Positions 56,501-64,000 of a DNA stretch of 64,000 nt are shown here, piece after piece (positions within the stretch are counted from its first letter, which is position 1; the number at the start of each line of letters is the position of its first letter). The position numbers were made by a program, and so were the translations under genes. A model generated the notes under the pieces. The model was not told the DNA's origin and did no database searches. It was given only the letters and a program-made list of their open reading frames with translations. Source of the stretch: Maylandia zebra (Eukaryota; Chordata; Actinopteri; Cichliformes; Cichlidae). The stretch is taken from the NCBI RefSeq assembly GCF_041146795.1, contig NC_135170.1, forward strand, positions 35,317,033 through 35,381,032. Reading direction: 5' to 3'.

Positions 56501-59500
56501 AGGTACACTAGGACTTGAAGAAGGTGCATATCACCCACTGCCTTCTCCATGAGCCGCTGAAAAGTGGCTGGGGCTCCTGTGATGCCTTGTGGCATTCGTT
56601 CAAATTGATAGAACCCCAGGGGGCAGATAAATGCAGTCTTTTCCTTATCTTGCTCGGACATGGCAATTTGGTAGTACCCACTCCTAAGATCGAGGACTGA
56701 GAACCATTTGCTGCCTGTAAGACAATCTAAGGCGTCATCAATACGAGGGATGGTATACTGGTCGGGGATAGTACGACTGTTCAAAGTTCTGTAGTCGATG
56801 CAGATTCTGATGGAGCCATTCTTTTTTCGCACTACAACAATAGGTGATGCGAATGGGCTTCGAGACTCTTTGATAATGCCTGCAGCTAACAACTGCTGTA
56901 GGTGTTGTCGTACATCATTAATATCGGCCGGAGCTAAACGACGTGAACGCTCTCTGAAGGGGGTAGAGTTGCTAAGGCGGATGTTATGTTCTACGTTTTT
57001 AGCTAACCCCACATCCCATTCATCAAGAGAGAAAACATTACGTCTCTGCGCTAGCCTTTGCTGTAGTCTTTTCTTCCACTCTGTAGGGACAGGAGAGTCA
57101 CCAAAATCAAAGAGTTCGGGAGCTACGGTACTAGCTTCAGGTTCTAAAACTTTAGGGTCAGTGACTACGTCCACTGCATGCATCTCGGCAATAACTGTGC
57201 CGACTTGGATAGAGGTAGGCTTTTCTGACTCATTCTGTAATAGAACGATGAAACTGTTCTCATCCATGTCACTTTCACGGAGAACACCTGGCTGGACCAA
57301 CACGCCGGATGGGAGTTGGGGCATGGCAGGTGCTTCAACCAAAACAACATCTTGGGGTTTAGTTCTTTTCTGCTCTACTTTACACGTGGCATAACATTTT
57401 TTCCCGGGAGCAATGGTAAGTGGCCCTGGACCTTGCCATTTCACTTGCCCTATGGGATCGTCGGCTGCATGGGATCCTAGGGACTGAGTTTGGATTTTAT
57501 CATAAACTGCCTGTATCCTCATGGAGCTGACTTTGTTCTCACTACCGCTATCTCTGCACAGCTGAAATAGGCGGCTGAACAGAAAAGCGTTTGTACCAAC
57601 CACTACAGGGGTTTCATGACCTTGTGGGGGCTCAGGACAGACGAGAGCGAGGACGTTAAGGGGACCCTTGACACCTGCTACATCCTCAGGGAACTCTATC
57701 TCTACTACTACATACCCATGGTAGGGATAGGACTCAGCTGATAGGCCCCAGATGGCTAGATTGGAAATGGGCTGTATAGGGACTGTTGGTATGTTGGCTC
57801 TATACCAATCCTCAAAGATAATGGTCACTGTTGACCCTGAATCCATAAGACCATGGCATGAGATGTTATTGACCTTAATAGGAGCTATGGATGATGGACC
57901 GATAAGACCTTCCGGTATGTTGACACTTTGAGTTGGAACATTGGTAGTATTAACTCGGGCAACACACTGATCTTGAGCGTCTGTACTTTGACTTTGTCCA
58001 TGTGGGCTTCCATGCACTTGATGAATAAGCTTTTTGATTACCTTTTGAGCATTCTCCGGAGCTGTACATTTGTTTGCAAAATGGCCATTTTCTCCACATC
58101 TGTAGCAGAAATTATCTGACTCTTTACTACTCTTTGGCTTAAAGGTAGATGACTTTGGGCTAAAGTCTCCTTTGGACTTAGAATAATGGCCTCTCTCTTT
58201 TGCATAATGTTGTGGCTTTACTGACATTACACTTAACTGTGTTTTCAGCTCTTTGACTTCTTTTCTTAACTGTTGCACTTCGCTGCTTGTGTCTGATTTC
58301 TCTTTTTTCTTTTCTCTGGACATCTTTTTGTGGCTTGACTCCGTAGAATGAGACTGCTTGTTGAGCTCTTTCAGCTTTTCTTTTAGCTCTTGAATTTCGG
58401 ACTGAAAATCATGTTGCTGACAGCCTTTAGAGTCTGTTTCACTTGCTACTTGCACTGCATGCACATGCGGTCTCTGTGCTGGTTTTTTGAGTTTTTGTCT
58501 TGCAGCTTCACGCTCCTCTTCTTCTCGAATTTCTTTGAGTAGGCTTAAAAATGTCGGGGGATCATTCCGCTTATCTCTTAGACCTAGCTGAAGCAGCATG
58601 AAGTCTGATTCAGTGGCACCTTTAATGAGTTGCTCAAGTCTTGCTTTGTTGGCTTCATCTACTTGTAGGCCTCCCTTTTGCACTACTTTGTTCAGTAATC
58701 TTTCCAGTCTCAGCAAGAAGTTAGACAAGCACTCACCTTGTCTTTGATGCATAGTTCTGAATGTGAGATACAATTCCTCACCGGATTCTGAGGTTCCAAA
58801 GGTACTTTCCAATGCCTGTAAGTAATCCATATGGTTTGCCATGGGATTAGACATGCGCACTGCTTGAATGATCTCCAGCGCTGGCCCTTTGAGACTCTCA
58901 ATAATCCTTCTGCGTTTCTCCTTATCTGAGCACTCATACTCATCAGACATGAACTTTACTTGTTCTAACCAGCTGTCTAAATTGTCTTCACCAGGTGGAG
59001 TAGGGTGGACTCCAGAGAAGATTCTAAAACGACGGTATGAATTTCTTTCATTTGGCTTGGACTGCAAAACATCACCTACCGCCCGAATGATTGACTCGGG
59101 GTTGCTGTTCCATGAGGTGCTAGGATCACATAGTCTTTTAACATCCTCCAATGTTTTCCCTTCATCATGTAGAAATCTGTCCAACTTCTCTGTGAATAGG
59201 TCAGAGTTTGTTTCTTGTTCTGCAACAACTATTTTCCATTTACTTCCTTCTTTAACTGAAATCACCTCTGGTGGAACTTTGGTAGGATCGACTTCTTGAC
59301 GGCATTCACATAACATGGTCAGGGTTTGATTATTGGCATCAAACATTTTTCCTCTCACTCTTACCTTGCCCAAGGTTTTTACTTGTTCGAGGGTTTCTTC
59401 TACTGTGGATATTTCCTCCTCTTCAGACACTCCAAGAACTAGAATGGCATGTGCCTGATCAAGCCCTTCACCTCTGCACCAATTTGCAAGATTTGGTTGT

Positions 59501-59523
59501 GAAACATTACTTTTAGTGGCCAT
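53578..59523 (-). CDS. Ty3/gypsy gag-pol polyprotein, intact (1981 aa)
   Basis: One uninterrupted frame without a gag-pol frameshift. Residues about 1-340 resemble the PNMA/ZCCHC12-type gag (WCRGEGLD, AILVLGV, capsid-like helices); a coiled-coil Lys/Glu-rich stretch follows (about 375-430). A CCHC knuckle (CYRCGENGHFANKC) lies near 475, a protease active site (MDSGSTVTII) near 562, RT with YLDDIIVFG near 1007 and RNase H (LHVDASLNGLGAVLNQ) near 1180. The integrase has an HHCC zinc site near 1450-1490 and the Asp/Asp/Glu set (CIDFLQ, HSDQGRDFES, HPQGDAQPERFN) at about 1508-1600. No envelope gene. All catalytic signatures are present, so the element may be competent. The start at 59523 lies 160 bp inside the LTR. 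Confidence 0.93.
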   Translation of the reverse strand: MATKSNVSQPNLANWCRGEGLDQAHAILVLGVSEEEEISTVEETLEQVKTLGKVRVRGKMFDANNQTLTMLCECRQEVDPTKVPPEVISVKEGSKWKIVVAEQETNSDLFTEKLDRFLHDEGKTLEDVKRLCDPSTSWNSNPESIIRAVGDVLQSKPNERNSYRRFRIFSGVHPTPPGEDNLDSWLEQVKFMSDEYECSDKEKRRRIIESLKGPALEIIQAVRMSNPMANHMDYLQALESTFGTSESGEELYLTFRTMHQRQGECLSNFLLRLERLLNKVVQKGGLQVDEANKARLEQLIKGATESDFMLLQLGLRDKRNDPPTFLSLLKEIREEEEREAARQKLKKPAQRPHVHAVQVASETDSKGCQQHDFQSEIQELKEKLKELNKQSHSTESSHKKMSREKKKEKSDTSSEVQQLRKEVKELKTQLSVMSVKPQHYAKERGHYSKSKGDFSPKSSTFKPKSSKESDNFCYRCGENGHFANKCTAPENAQKVIKKLIHQVHGSPHGQSQSTDAQDQCVARVNTTNVPTQSVNIPEGLIGPSSIAPIKVNNISCHGLMDSGSTVTIIFEDWYRANIPTVPIQPISNLAIWGLSAESYPYHGYVVVEIEFPEDVAGVKGPLNVLALVCPEPPQGHETPVVVGTNAFLFSRLFQLCRDSGSENKVSSMRIQAVYDKIQTQSLGSHAADDPIGQVKWQGPGPLTIAPGKKCYATCKVEQKRTKPQDVVLVEAPAMPQLPSGVLVQPGVLRESDMDENSFIVLLQNESEKPTSIQVGTVIAEMHAVDVVTDPKVLEPEASTVAPELFDFGDSPVPTEWKKRLQQRLAQRRNVFSLDEWDVGLAKNVEHNIRLSNSTPFRERSRRLAPADINDVRQHLQQLLAAGIIKESRSPFASPIVVVRKKNGSIRICIDYRTLNSRTIPDQYTIPRIDDALDCLTGSKWFSVLDLRSGYYQIAMSEQDKEKTAFICPLGFYQFERMPQGITGAPATFQRLMEKAVGDMHLLQVLVYLDDIIVFGRTLEEHEQRLLKVLDRLEEFGLKLSLDKCQFCQSQVKYVGHIVSKDGIATDPEKVEVVRNWPEPTDLKTLRSFLGFCGYYRRFIANYSSIVRPLTELTKGYPPTQKNKRAQTKYPTKTYLKPSEPFKERWDHSCQAAFRKIIECLTNAPVLAFADSTKPYVLHVDASLNGLGAVLNQEYPEGLKPVAFASRKISDSERNYPVHQLEFLALKWAVVDKFHDYLYGAKFTVRTDNNPLTYVLTTAKLNAVGHRWLAALATYDFNIQYRPGRHNIDADLLSRQHTNDTEWTDVPQSAIKAICKKESIYEATKSPVRLVDQLGVPTSVIPETYVLPVSLKATLEDQLTPTDLQVAQDLDPVIGPVKQAIQTGKQLITSKNSPPDMSLLSRESRKLELRDKILYRQRKLDNGTVHKQLVLPDRYRTSVMRSLHDECGHLGVEKTTELLKDRFYWPRMNADVDQYIKTCGRCVSRKTLPQRSSPLSQITSKGPLDLVCIDFLQIEPDNKGVANVLVVTDHYTRYAQAFPTKDQKSVTVAKVLWEKYFVHYGLPARIHSDQGRDFESRLIKELLSMLGIRKSRTSPYHPQGDAQPERFNRTLLSMLGTLENVQKQNWSQHISQLVHAYNCSKNESTGYSPYYLMFGRNARLPIDICFGAVLEDDAEMTHLQYVDKMRKELKQAYHLATENATKNHLRNKSRYDQRVRDQPLQEGDRVLIRNVGLTGKHKLQDRWKSIPYIVITQLPNLPVYKVKPEQGSGGVKTLHRDHLLPIGYLVRIADNSVSPERVRTPVTRRRHANGRQIRDQEDRLSVVLPDSESENEYVYQYPTITSDHIQRHEFRSDRPNTESLPSDNSPSSESEPELEEGPSESSHEEECQPSNVEGDTSDTAADTEVELRTPARPKTRKSKREVKPVIRLTYDKPGTQSEEPVTIVHQGMVIQLNLSSTRDKNHHVKHSKHPRHYSEPKSKILR

Positions 59524-59654
59524 AGTTTTAACAAGTTACTTTGTAGGGGGAAGACAAGAAATGAATTGAAATTACTTTTTAGGACCAGTGTGACTCTTAG
59601 TTACTTTAAGGTTACAACAGATTTAGTGGTAACTTAAAACTTATATAATACAAC

Positions 59655-59683
59655 AAAAAAAAATCCCAGCGGTGCCTCCAATG
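59655..59683 (-). other. Primer-binding-site region of Ty3 element
   Basis: On the minus strand the LTR end (GGTGCTACA) is followed by CAT and then TGGAGGCACCGCTGGGAT, which begins TGG as a tRNA-CCA complement should. It resembles a Leu/Ser-type tRNA 3' end, but the exact primer is not assigned. The complement GGCGGTGCCTCCA also occurs inside each LTR (near 52373 and 59838). Confidence 0.5.
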
Positions 59684-61009
59684 TGTAGCACCCAACTCAA
59701 GTAGCTCTGGATTAACCCTCGGTTAAGATGGTGATAGTACTCTGAGCGGGGCCCTGGGTACGTTAATTATTTTATTGGTAAACAGGAGAAACGATAGCTA
59801 ACCAGTTTTAACCTTTGTACTTAGAAATCTTAATGTTGGCGGTGCCTCCACTTAGTGAAAATAAGGAGTTCTGTCTAATCTTCACTAAGAATAATGAATT
59901 TATCTAACATGTTAAACCTCTCTTTTACCTTTAGTAACCCTTATCACTTATAAACTCTGTAAATCATAAATATGACACAACACAAAACTTTAAATTCAAC
60001 ATGTAAGATTTAGTCAAAACAAAGTATGATTTAAATAAAAATAAAAAATACAATATTCCAAGTTCTGAAGTGTTTCCTTACAATTCAAGTGGATGGTTTT
60101 TTCCTCTATTCACAGTCAATGTTTTAGAAACAACACATTTATCCAAGATATTCCCCTTTTTAGTTCAGTTCAAATTTGTAACCTTTTAGAGCTCATGTAC
60201 TGAAACCGTTGCAGGCCTGATCGTTGCTCGGGCTCGTTGGGCCAGAAAAAACACAAATGGCCGCTTCGCTTGATAAACAAGCAGAAAACAAAACGCACGT
60301 GCTCGTGGCTACTCACAAATCCTTCGGGCTAAGTGCGAGGACAAGCTGAGGGGCAGGCTCGGTTTGTGACCATGCGGCCTCCACTCGGCAACGTGGTCGG
60401 AATTAGCGGCATACATGGGCTGCTGAGCACACTGGGACAAACCCACGGAAATCCTATCCACAGCAGAAGGGTCCAGAGAATTCCTCTCGGTCCATCATCA
60501 CAGGGCAAAACAGTCCATAACAGGAACATAGACTCTGCATCCACGGCTATTGTTTTGACTATTCTCCCGTTAGCTCTGGTACACAACCTCCTCCGGTAAC
60601 GTGCTGCTGCCGACTCTCACTAGCTTAGTTTTTCTTTTCTTCGCCTCACTTAGATCCCGCCTTCCTTACGTCTGATTGGACAATAGGTTTACATCAACCA
60701 ATGGGATAAAACAAATACAAGATTGACAACCCAAAATGAGCTTGTAAAACAACTTGAAGCAAATACAAAGTTTTCCTTGTTTTACATTAGATAACAAACC
60801 TTTGGGTTTCTTGTAACTTTAACTCCATGAACACTTAAATTATAATTGACTTCTATTTATTGTGATTTTAAACACGTTTTTAATGCATTTGAACTCTTGT
60901 TTTGTTTTTTTAAACACATATGAAATATTTACAATAAAGTTTTTACATGACAATATTTATATCCTTTTAACCTGTAGTGTCTAAAATAGATATTTGAGAC
61001 CAGGCTACA
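59684..61009 (-). repeat. 5' LTR of Ty3/gypsy element
   Basis: 1326 bp, same length and apparently the same sequence as the 3' LTR at 52219-53544. On the minus strand it is upstream of gag-pol. CGAG follows at 61010-61013. Confidence 0.93.
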
Positions 61010-61054
61010 CGAGTAAATCATATAAGTTTTTACTATTTCTTTTCCATATGGGCA

Positions 61055-61455
61055 TGAACAGCTGTGGGATCCTGTTTGTCCGTGGTTTAAACAGCCCAGC
61101 GCTGCTCTCGACGCAGGGAAAACCAGTTCTGCAGGAGACCTACCTCGGCACTTGTGCAGGTGAAGCCAAAGGGAAGATTTGCTTCACCATATTTTCCAGT
61201 CTTTGGCTGATATATATATACATTCAGCGATGCTTCATCTCCTGCTTTGCATTTCTGTGGGCGCACTGTGCTAGCAGTGTTCAAGCGTTTTGTTTTTTCT
61301 CCCCCCCCCCCCCCTTTCCATACCCCCCCCCCCACACACACACACACACACACACACACTTTGGGAAGGTCTGAGTTAGACTATTATTAAAAATTCTCTG
61401 CAGTGTAAATTTGAAAGGAAAACAGGAACTGAATTATGTAAATCATTGGAAAACA
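61055..61455. other. Intergenic, C-run and (CA)n
   Basis: C-runs at about 61301-61332 and a (CA)n tract at 61334-61360. No gene recognised. Confidence 0.5.
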
Positions 61456-61457
61456 CA

Positions 61458-61677
61458 CAGGTGATGGCAGCTACATTGTAGCCACAGCCACCCTGGGGCG
61501 CACTGACAGAGGCGAGGCTGCCGGACACTGGCGCCACCGGGCCCTCTGACCACCACCAGTAGGCAACGGGTGAAGTGTCTTGCCCAAGGACACAACGACC
61601 GAGACTGTCCAAGCCGGGGCTCGAACCGGCAACCTTCCGATTACAAGGCGAACTCCCAACTCTTGAGCCACGATCAA
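61458..61677 (-). mobile_element. tRNA-derived SINE (family 1), 3'-truncated
   Basis: Same head as 4763-5091 on the minus strand (GATCGTGGCTCAAGAGTTGG; GGTTGCCGGTTCGAGCCCC) through the CCACCCTGGGGCGCACTGAC block; the tail is lost. Confidence 0.78.
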
Positions 61678-62089
61678 AAAACAAAAAACGCTGTACACTC
61701 CACAGAGTGTGAAAGTTTGGGTGAGGTTGGTGTTCACTGATTGACAGATTAGTATCAGAATAATATCAGCATGCAGGAACGTTGACAGGTGACATTCACC
61801 TGATGGTGTTCTGCCGTTGTTCTTCCTGTGCAGGTCAGCTGAAGTCTTCATTATAATCTGGGACTGTAAATTGCGCAAAATTAAATGTTCTGGCCACCTC
61901 CGTTATTTTTATGTGGACTTTACTAACTGTAAAAAGTATAATATCACTGCAGATCTAACATCTAAGTGAACAAACGACAGGGCAAATTATAATTGCCACA
62001 ATGAAACTGAACTACATTTGATTAGGTGACATCAGAAAAACGCACTTCTTACATCGATCTAATGAACGTTAGTAAAAAGTGTCCAAGGG

Positions 62090-62795
62090 GGGACAGAGGG
62101 GTGATTGGAGGAGACTTTAATGGGCATGTAAGTGAAGGAGACAGAAGGAAGAATGTGACTAGCCAGCATTAGATGGTATTCTGTAGTATTACTTTAAAAA
62201 TCAAGACTAGGAAGCAGCTGAAGGCAAGGACTGAATGCTTGACGTTAAAGAAGGAAGAAGGTTGCACCGAGTTCAGGTTCTGTGTTGTAGGGAACAGATA
62301 CCAGGTAGCTGGAGAGTGCAGCTGCACTGCTGAGGGAAACTGCCAAGAAGGCGTTTGGTGAATCCTCCACACAGAGGAAAGCGAGCAGGGAGACTTAGTG
62401 GTGGAATGAGGACATACAAGAAAGTATACGAAGGAAGAGGCTAATGAAGAAAAAGAAGGGTAATCAGGGAGATGAAGGAAGTAGGCAGGACAAGGTAAAT
62501 GAAATGAATGAAAGGGAAGGTTTACAAGATGGTAGTGACACCTGCTGTGATGTATGGCTTGGAGACAGTGGCCATGAGAAAAAGGCAGGATCAGAAATGA
62601 ATCCATCATAGAGACAGCAGAGAGGCAGCGATGGCTCGAGCATGTGCAGAGGATGGAGGGTGGATATACTGGACAAAAGGGTGAAGATGGAGGTGCTGGG
62701 CAGGAAGAGAAGAGGAAGATCTCAGAGAAGATTCATGAATGTACTTAAGGAGGACATGCAGAGGGTTGGTGTGACAGAGGAGGATGCTGGGTTTT
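62090..62795 (+). mobile_element. RTE-like LINE 3' region
   Basis: The longest copy of this family here. Collinear blocks: GTGGTGGAATGAGGACATAC, AGATGGTAGTGACACCTGCT, TGGCTCGAGCATGTGCAGAG, GGAGGTGCTGGGCAGGAAGA, GTACTTAAGGAGGACATGCA and TGTGACAGAGGAGGATGCTG. Reading frames contain stops and frameshifts, so it is inactive. It lies upstream of copy D much as the 5540 fragment lies upstream of gene A. Confidence 0.55.
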
Positions 62796-63540
62796 AGTTT
62801 CTGACCCAAACCAAAATCAGGGAGTCCATCAGGGTTTTGGAAATAGAAAAGGTTGCTTTAAGTGAAGTCATGATTGCTCAGCTCCACCTTTTTCATGTCA
62901 CCCATATTAGATTCTTTGCTTTGTCACTGTATTTCCTGGCAGCTTATCACCTCTTAAGTCCTACTCGAGATTGAGATAAAGACTGAGAGCATTTAGTGTG
63001 ATGGCTTTTTAGTCAGAAGTCTGATGGCTTTTTGTTTGTGGTCTGACGTTTGAGGCTGAGAATAAATGCACACTGTTAAATATCAACACTTCACTGTTCT
63101 TTTGATTCCTCATAGGCAGCTGATGGAAGACAACACACTGCTCAGTAGACCATTTTACACTTTATTCTCTCACAAAATCACTTCTACAAGGGAGATGCGT
63201 CCTGAATGACACTCTGCGTGGATCTGGTGATGGCGGTGTGCCCCTAACAACAGTGTTACACAGGCATTCAGTAGTCACGTTGCACAGCGCACTCAGAGGT
63301 TATTGTCTATTAGCTGCACAACATCTTTTCTCAGCTCTGGCGAGGCTGTGACCTTTCCCTACTCCCTTCCAGTAAATTTCTACTGGCAGATGGTTCCCTG
63401 TTATCAACTCCTGCAGACAAGCGTGGGTGAGGGTCTCCAACAATCTACCACTAAAGGACACGTAGTCTAAGGCCTTTATTATCAGGGCCGTGTCCACTTA
63501 ATACTACGCTATATAATTATATGACACTTATTAATATAAA
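62796..63540. other. Upstream flank of copy D
   Basis: 62790-62960 is homologous to 6410-6590 (TTTCTGACCCAA..., CATGATTGCTC / CATGATTCCTC, ATTCTTTGCTTTG), so it belongs to the duplicated unit. The 63100-63500 part holds no gene I recognise. Confidence 0.45.
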
Positions 63541-63544
63541 GCAT

Positions 63545-63650
63545 AGCTTTGAGGCACTGAGTGTGAATGAGTGGATGACTGGGTGTGTAAAGCACTTTGG
63601 GGTCCCTAGGGGGGACTAGTAAAAGCGCTACACAAATACAGGCCATTTAA
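63545..63650 (+). mobile_element. tRNA-derived SINE (family 1), tail only
   Basis: Contains TGAATGAGTGGATGACTGGG, AAAGCACTTTGGGGTCCCTA and AAAAGCGCTACACAAATACA, the 3' part of family 1. Confidence 0.7.
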
Positions 63651-63829
63651 CATTTACATTTATATTATTCAGCTTTTAAAATACTTCAGTCTGTAGCAGG
63701 ATTTTGGTTTCATGATGTAAAATTAATAATTAATTCTAAAAATAAGTTACTCATCAGTAAAAAGGTTGCTGCCTGAAAGCCGAAATTCCTGTTTAATACA
63801 ACATGTTTGATGTGAGGAATATCAGGTGA

Positions 63830-63955
63830 CCCGCATTGAAGCGTTGGGTGTGTCGCCAGACAGGAAACTGAGAGGTGTGTTTAATGCAGACAAAAAGGAG
63901 GCCAGAGGGAGGGTATTTAAGCCTCAGCAGGTCTGGAGGTTTGGATCTTACAGTG
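63830..63955 (+). promoter_or_regulatory. Proximal promoter and 5' leader of protease copy D
   Basis: Same block order as genes A and C; here the TATA-like box is closer to consensus (TATTTAAG at 63914-63921), and the purine tract is shorter and diverged. Confidence 0.55.
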
Positions 63956-64000
63956 ATGGCTTTCTACAAAGTGATGTGTTTGGCTGCTGGGCTGATGCTC
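63956..64000 (+). CDS. Protease copy D, exon 1 (window-truncated)
   Basis: The last 45 bases begin ATGGCTTTCTACAAAGTGAT and encode the first 15 residues of the same signal peptide as genes A and C, with no changes. The conserved leader directly before it supports an expressed gene. The rest is outside the window. Confidence 0.85.
   Translation, partial: MAFYKVMCLAAGLML

Larger units (their letters stand above)
52027..61054. mobile_element. Short MITE split by the Ty3 insertion
   Basis: Left end CACCCATATGGAAAAGATAT (about 52027) and right end CTTTTCCATATGGGCA (about 61054) are inverted copies. The left part (52027-52218) and right part (61014-61054) join to about 230 bp once the LTR element and one CGAG target copy are removed. 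Non-coding. Confidence 0.6.

Noticed and set aside
56798..57394. 198-codon plus-strand frame in the Ty3 element
   Set aside because: Antisense shadow of the gag-pol frame.

Overview
This is vertebrate, almost certainly teleost fish, genomic DNA. The genes are split by GT-AG introns, intergenic DNA is packed with fish-type repeats (Rex1-, Rex3-, L1- and RTE-like LINEs, Tc1 and hAT elements, Penelope-like, Polinton, BEL and Ty3 elements, tRNA-derived SINEs), and (CA)n arrays are long. A percomorph such as a cichlid is plausible, but the species cannot be fixed from the sequence. There are no bacterial genes or CRISPR arrays.

The backbone is a tandem array of secreted/GPI-anchored two-domain serine proteases on the + strand. 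Gene A (6724-15959, ten coding exons, 643 aa) and gene C (37772-48621, ten coding exons, 650 aa) are complete. Copy B (20332-21960) is a deletion-scarred pseudogene. Copy D begins at 63956 and runs off the window. Each intact protein is read as: signal peptide, short propeptide with a Cys, catalytically complete trypsin-like domain (His, Asp, Ser and Asp189 all present), Thr/Pro mucin-like linker, second trypsin-fold domain that has lost His57, Asp102, Asp189 and its activation site, Thr/Asn-rich stalk, and a C-terminal hydrophobic tail typical of a GPI-anchor signal. Matching exon phases show that domain 2 arose by internal duplication.

Between copies B and C, on the - strand (23191-25232), is a small four-exon gene for a 113-aa, one-pass, very cysteine-rich membrane protein that I cannot name. 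A CpG-rich stretch with an RFX X-box-like site lies upstream of it. A possible orphan terminal exon sits at 34953-35044 (-).

The rest is mobile DNA, often nested: an L1 inside a hAT element inside a third TIR element (26719-31261); a young Ty3 retrotransposon with equal-length, apparently identical LTRs and one open 1981-codon gag-pol, inserted in a MITE (52027-61054); Polinton remnants (16710-18081); a Penelope-like element with GIY-YIG coding sequence and inverted ends (32834-34330); and BEL/Pao debris (3140-4300). Three elements with unrelated termini carry one shared internal core. This core sharing and the half-active, half-dead protease array are the most unusual content.
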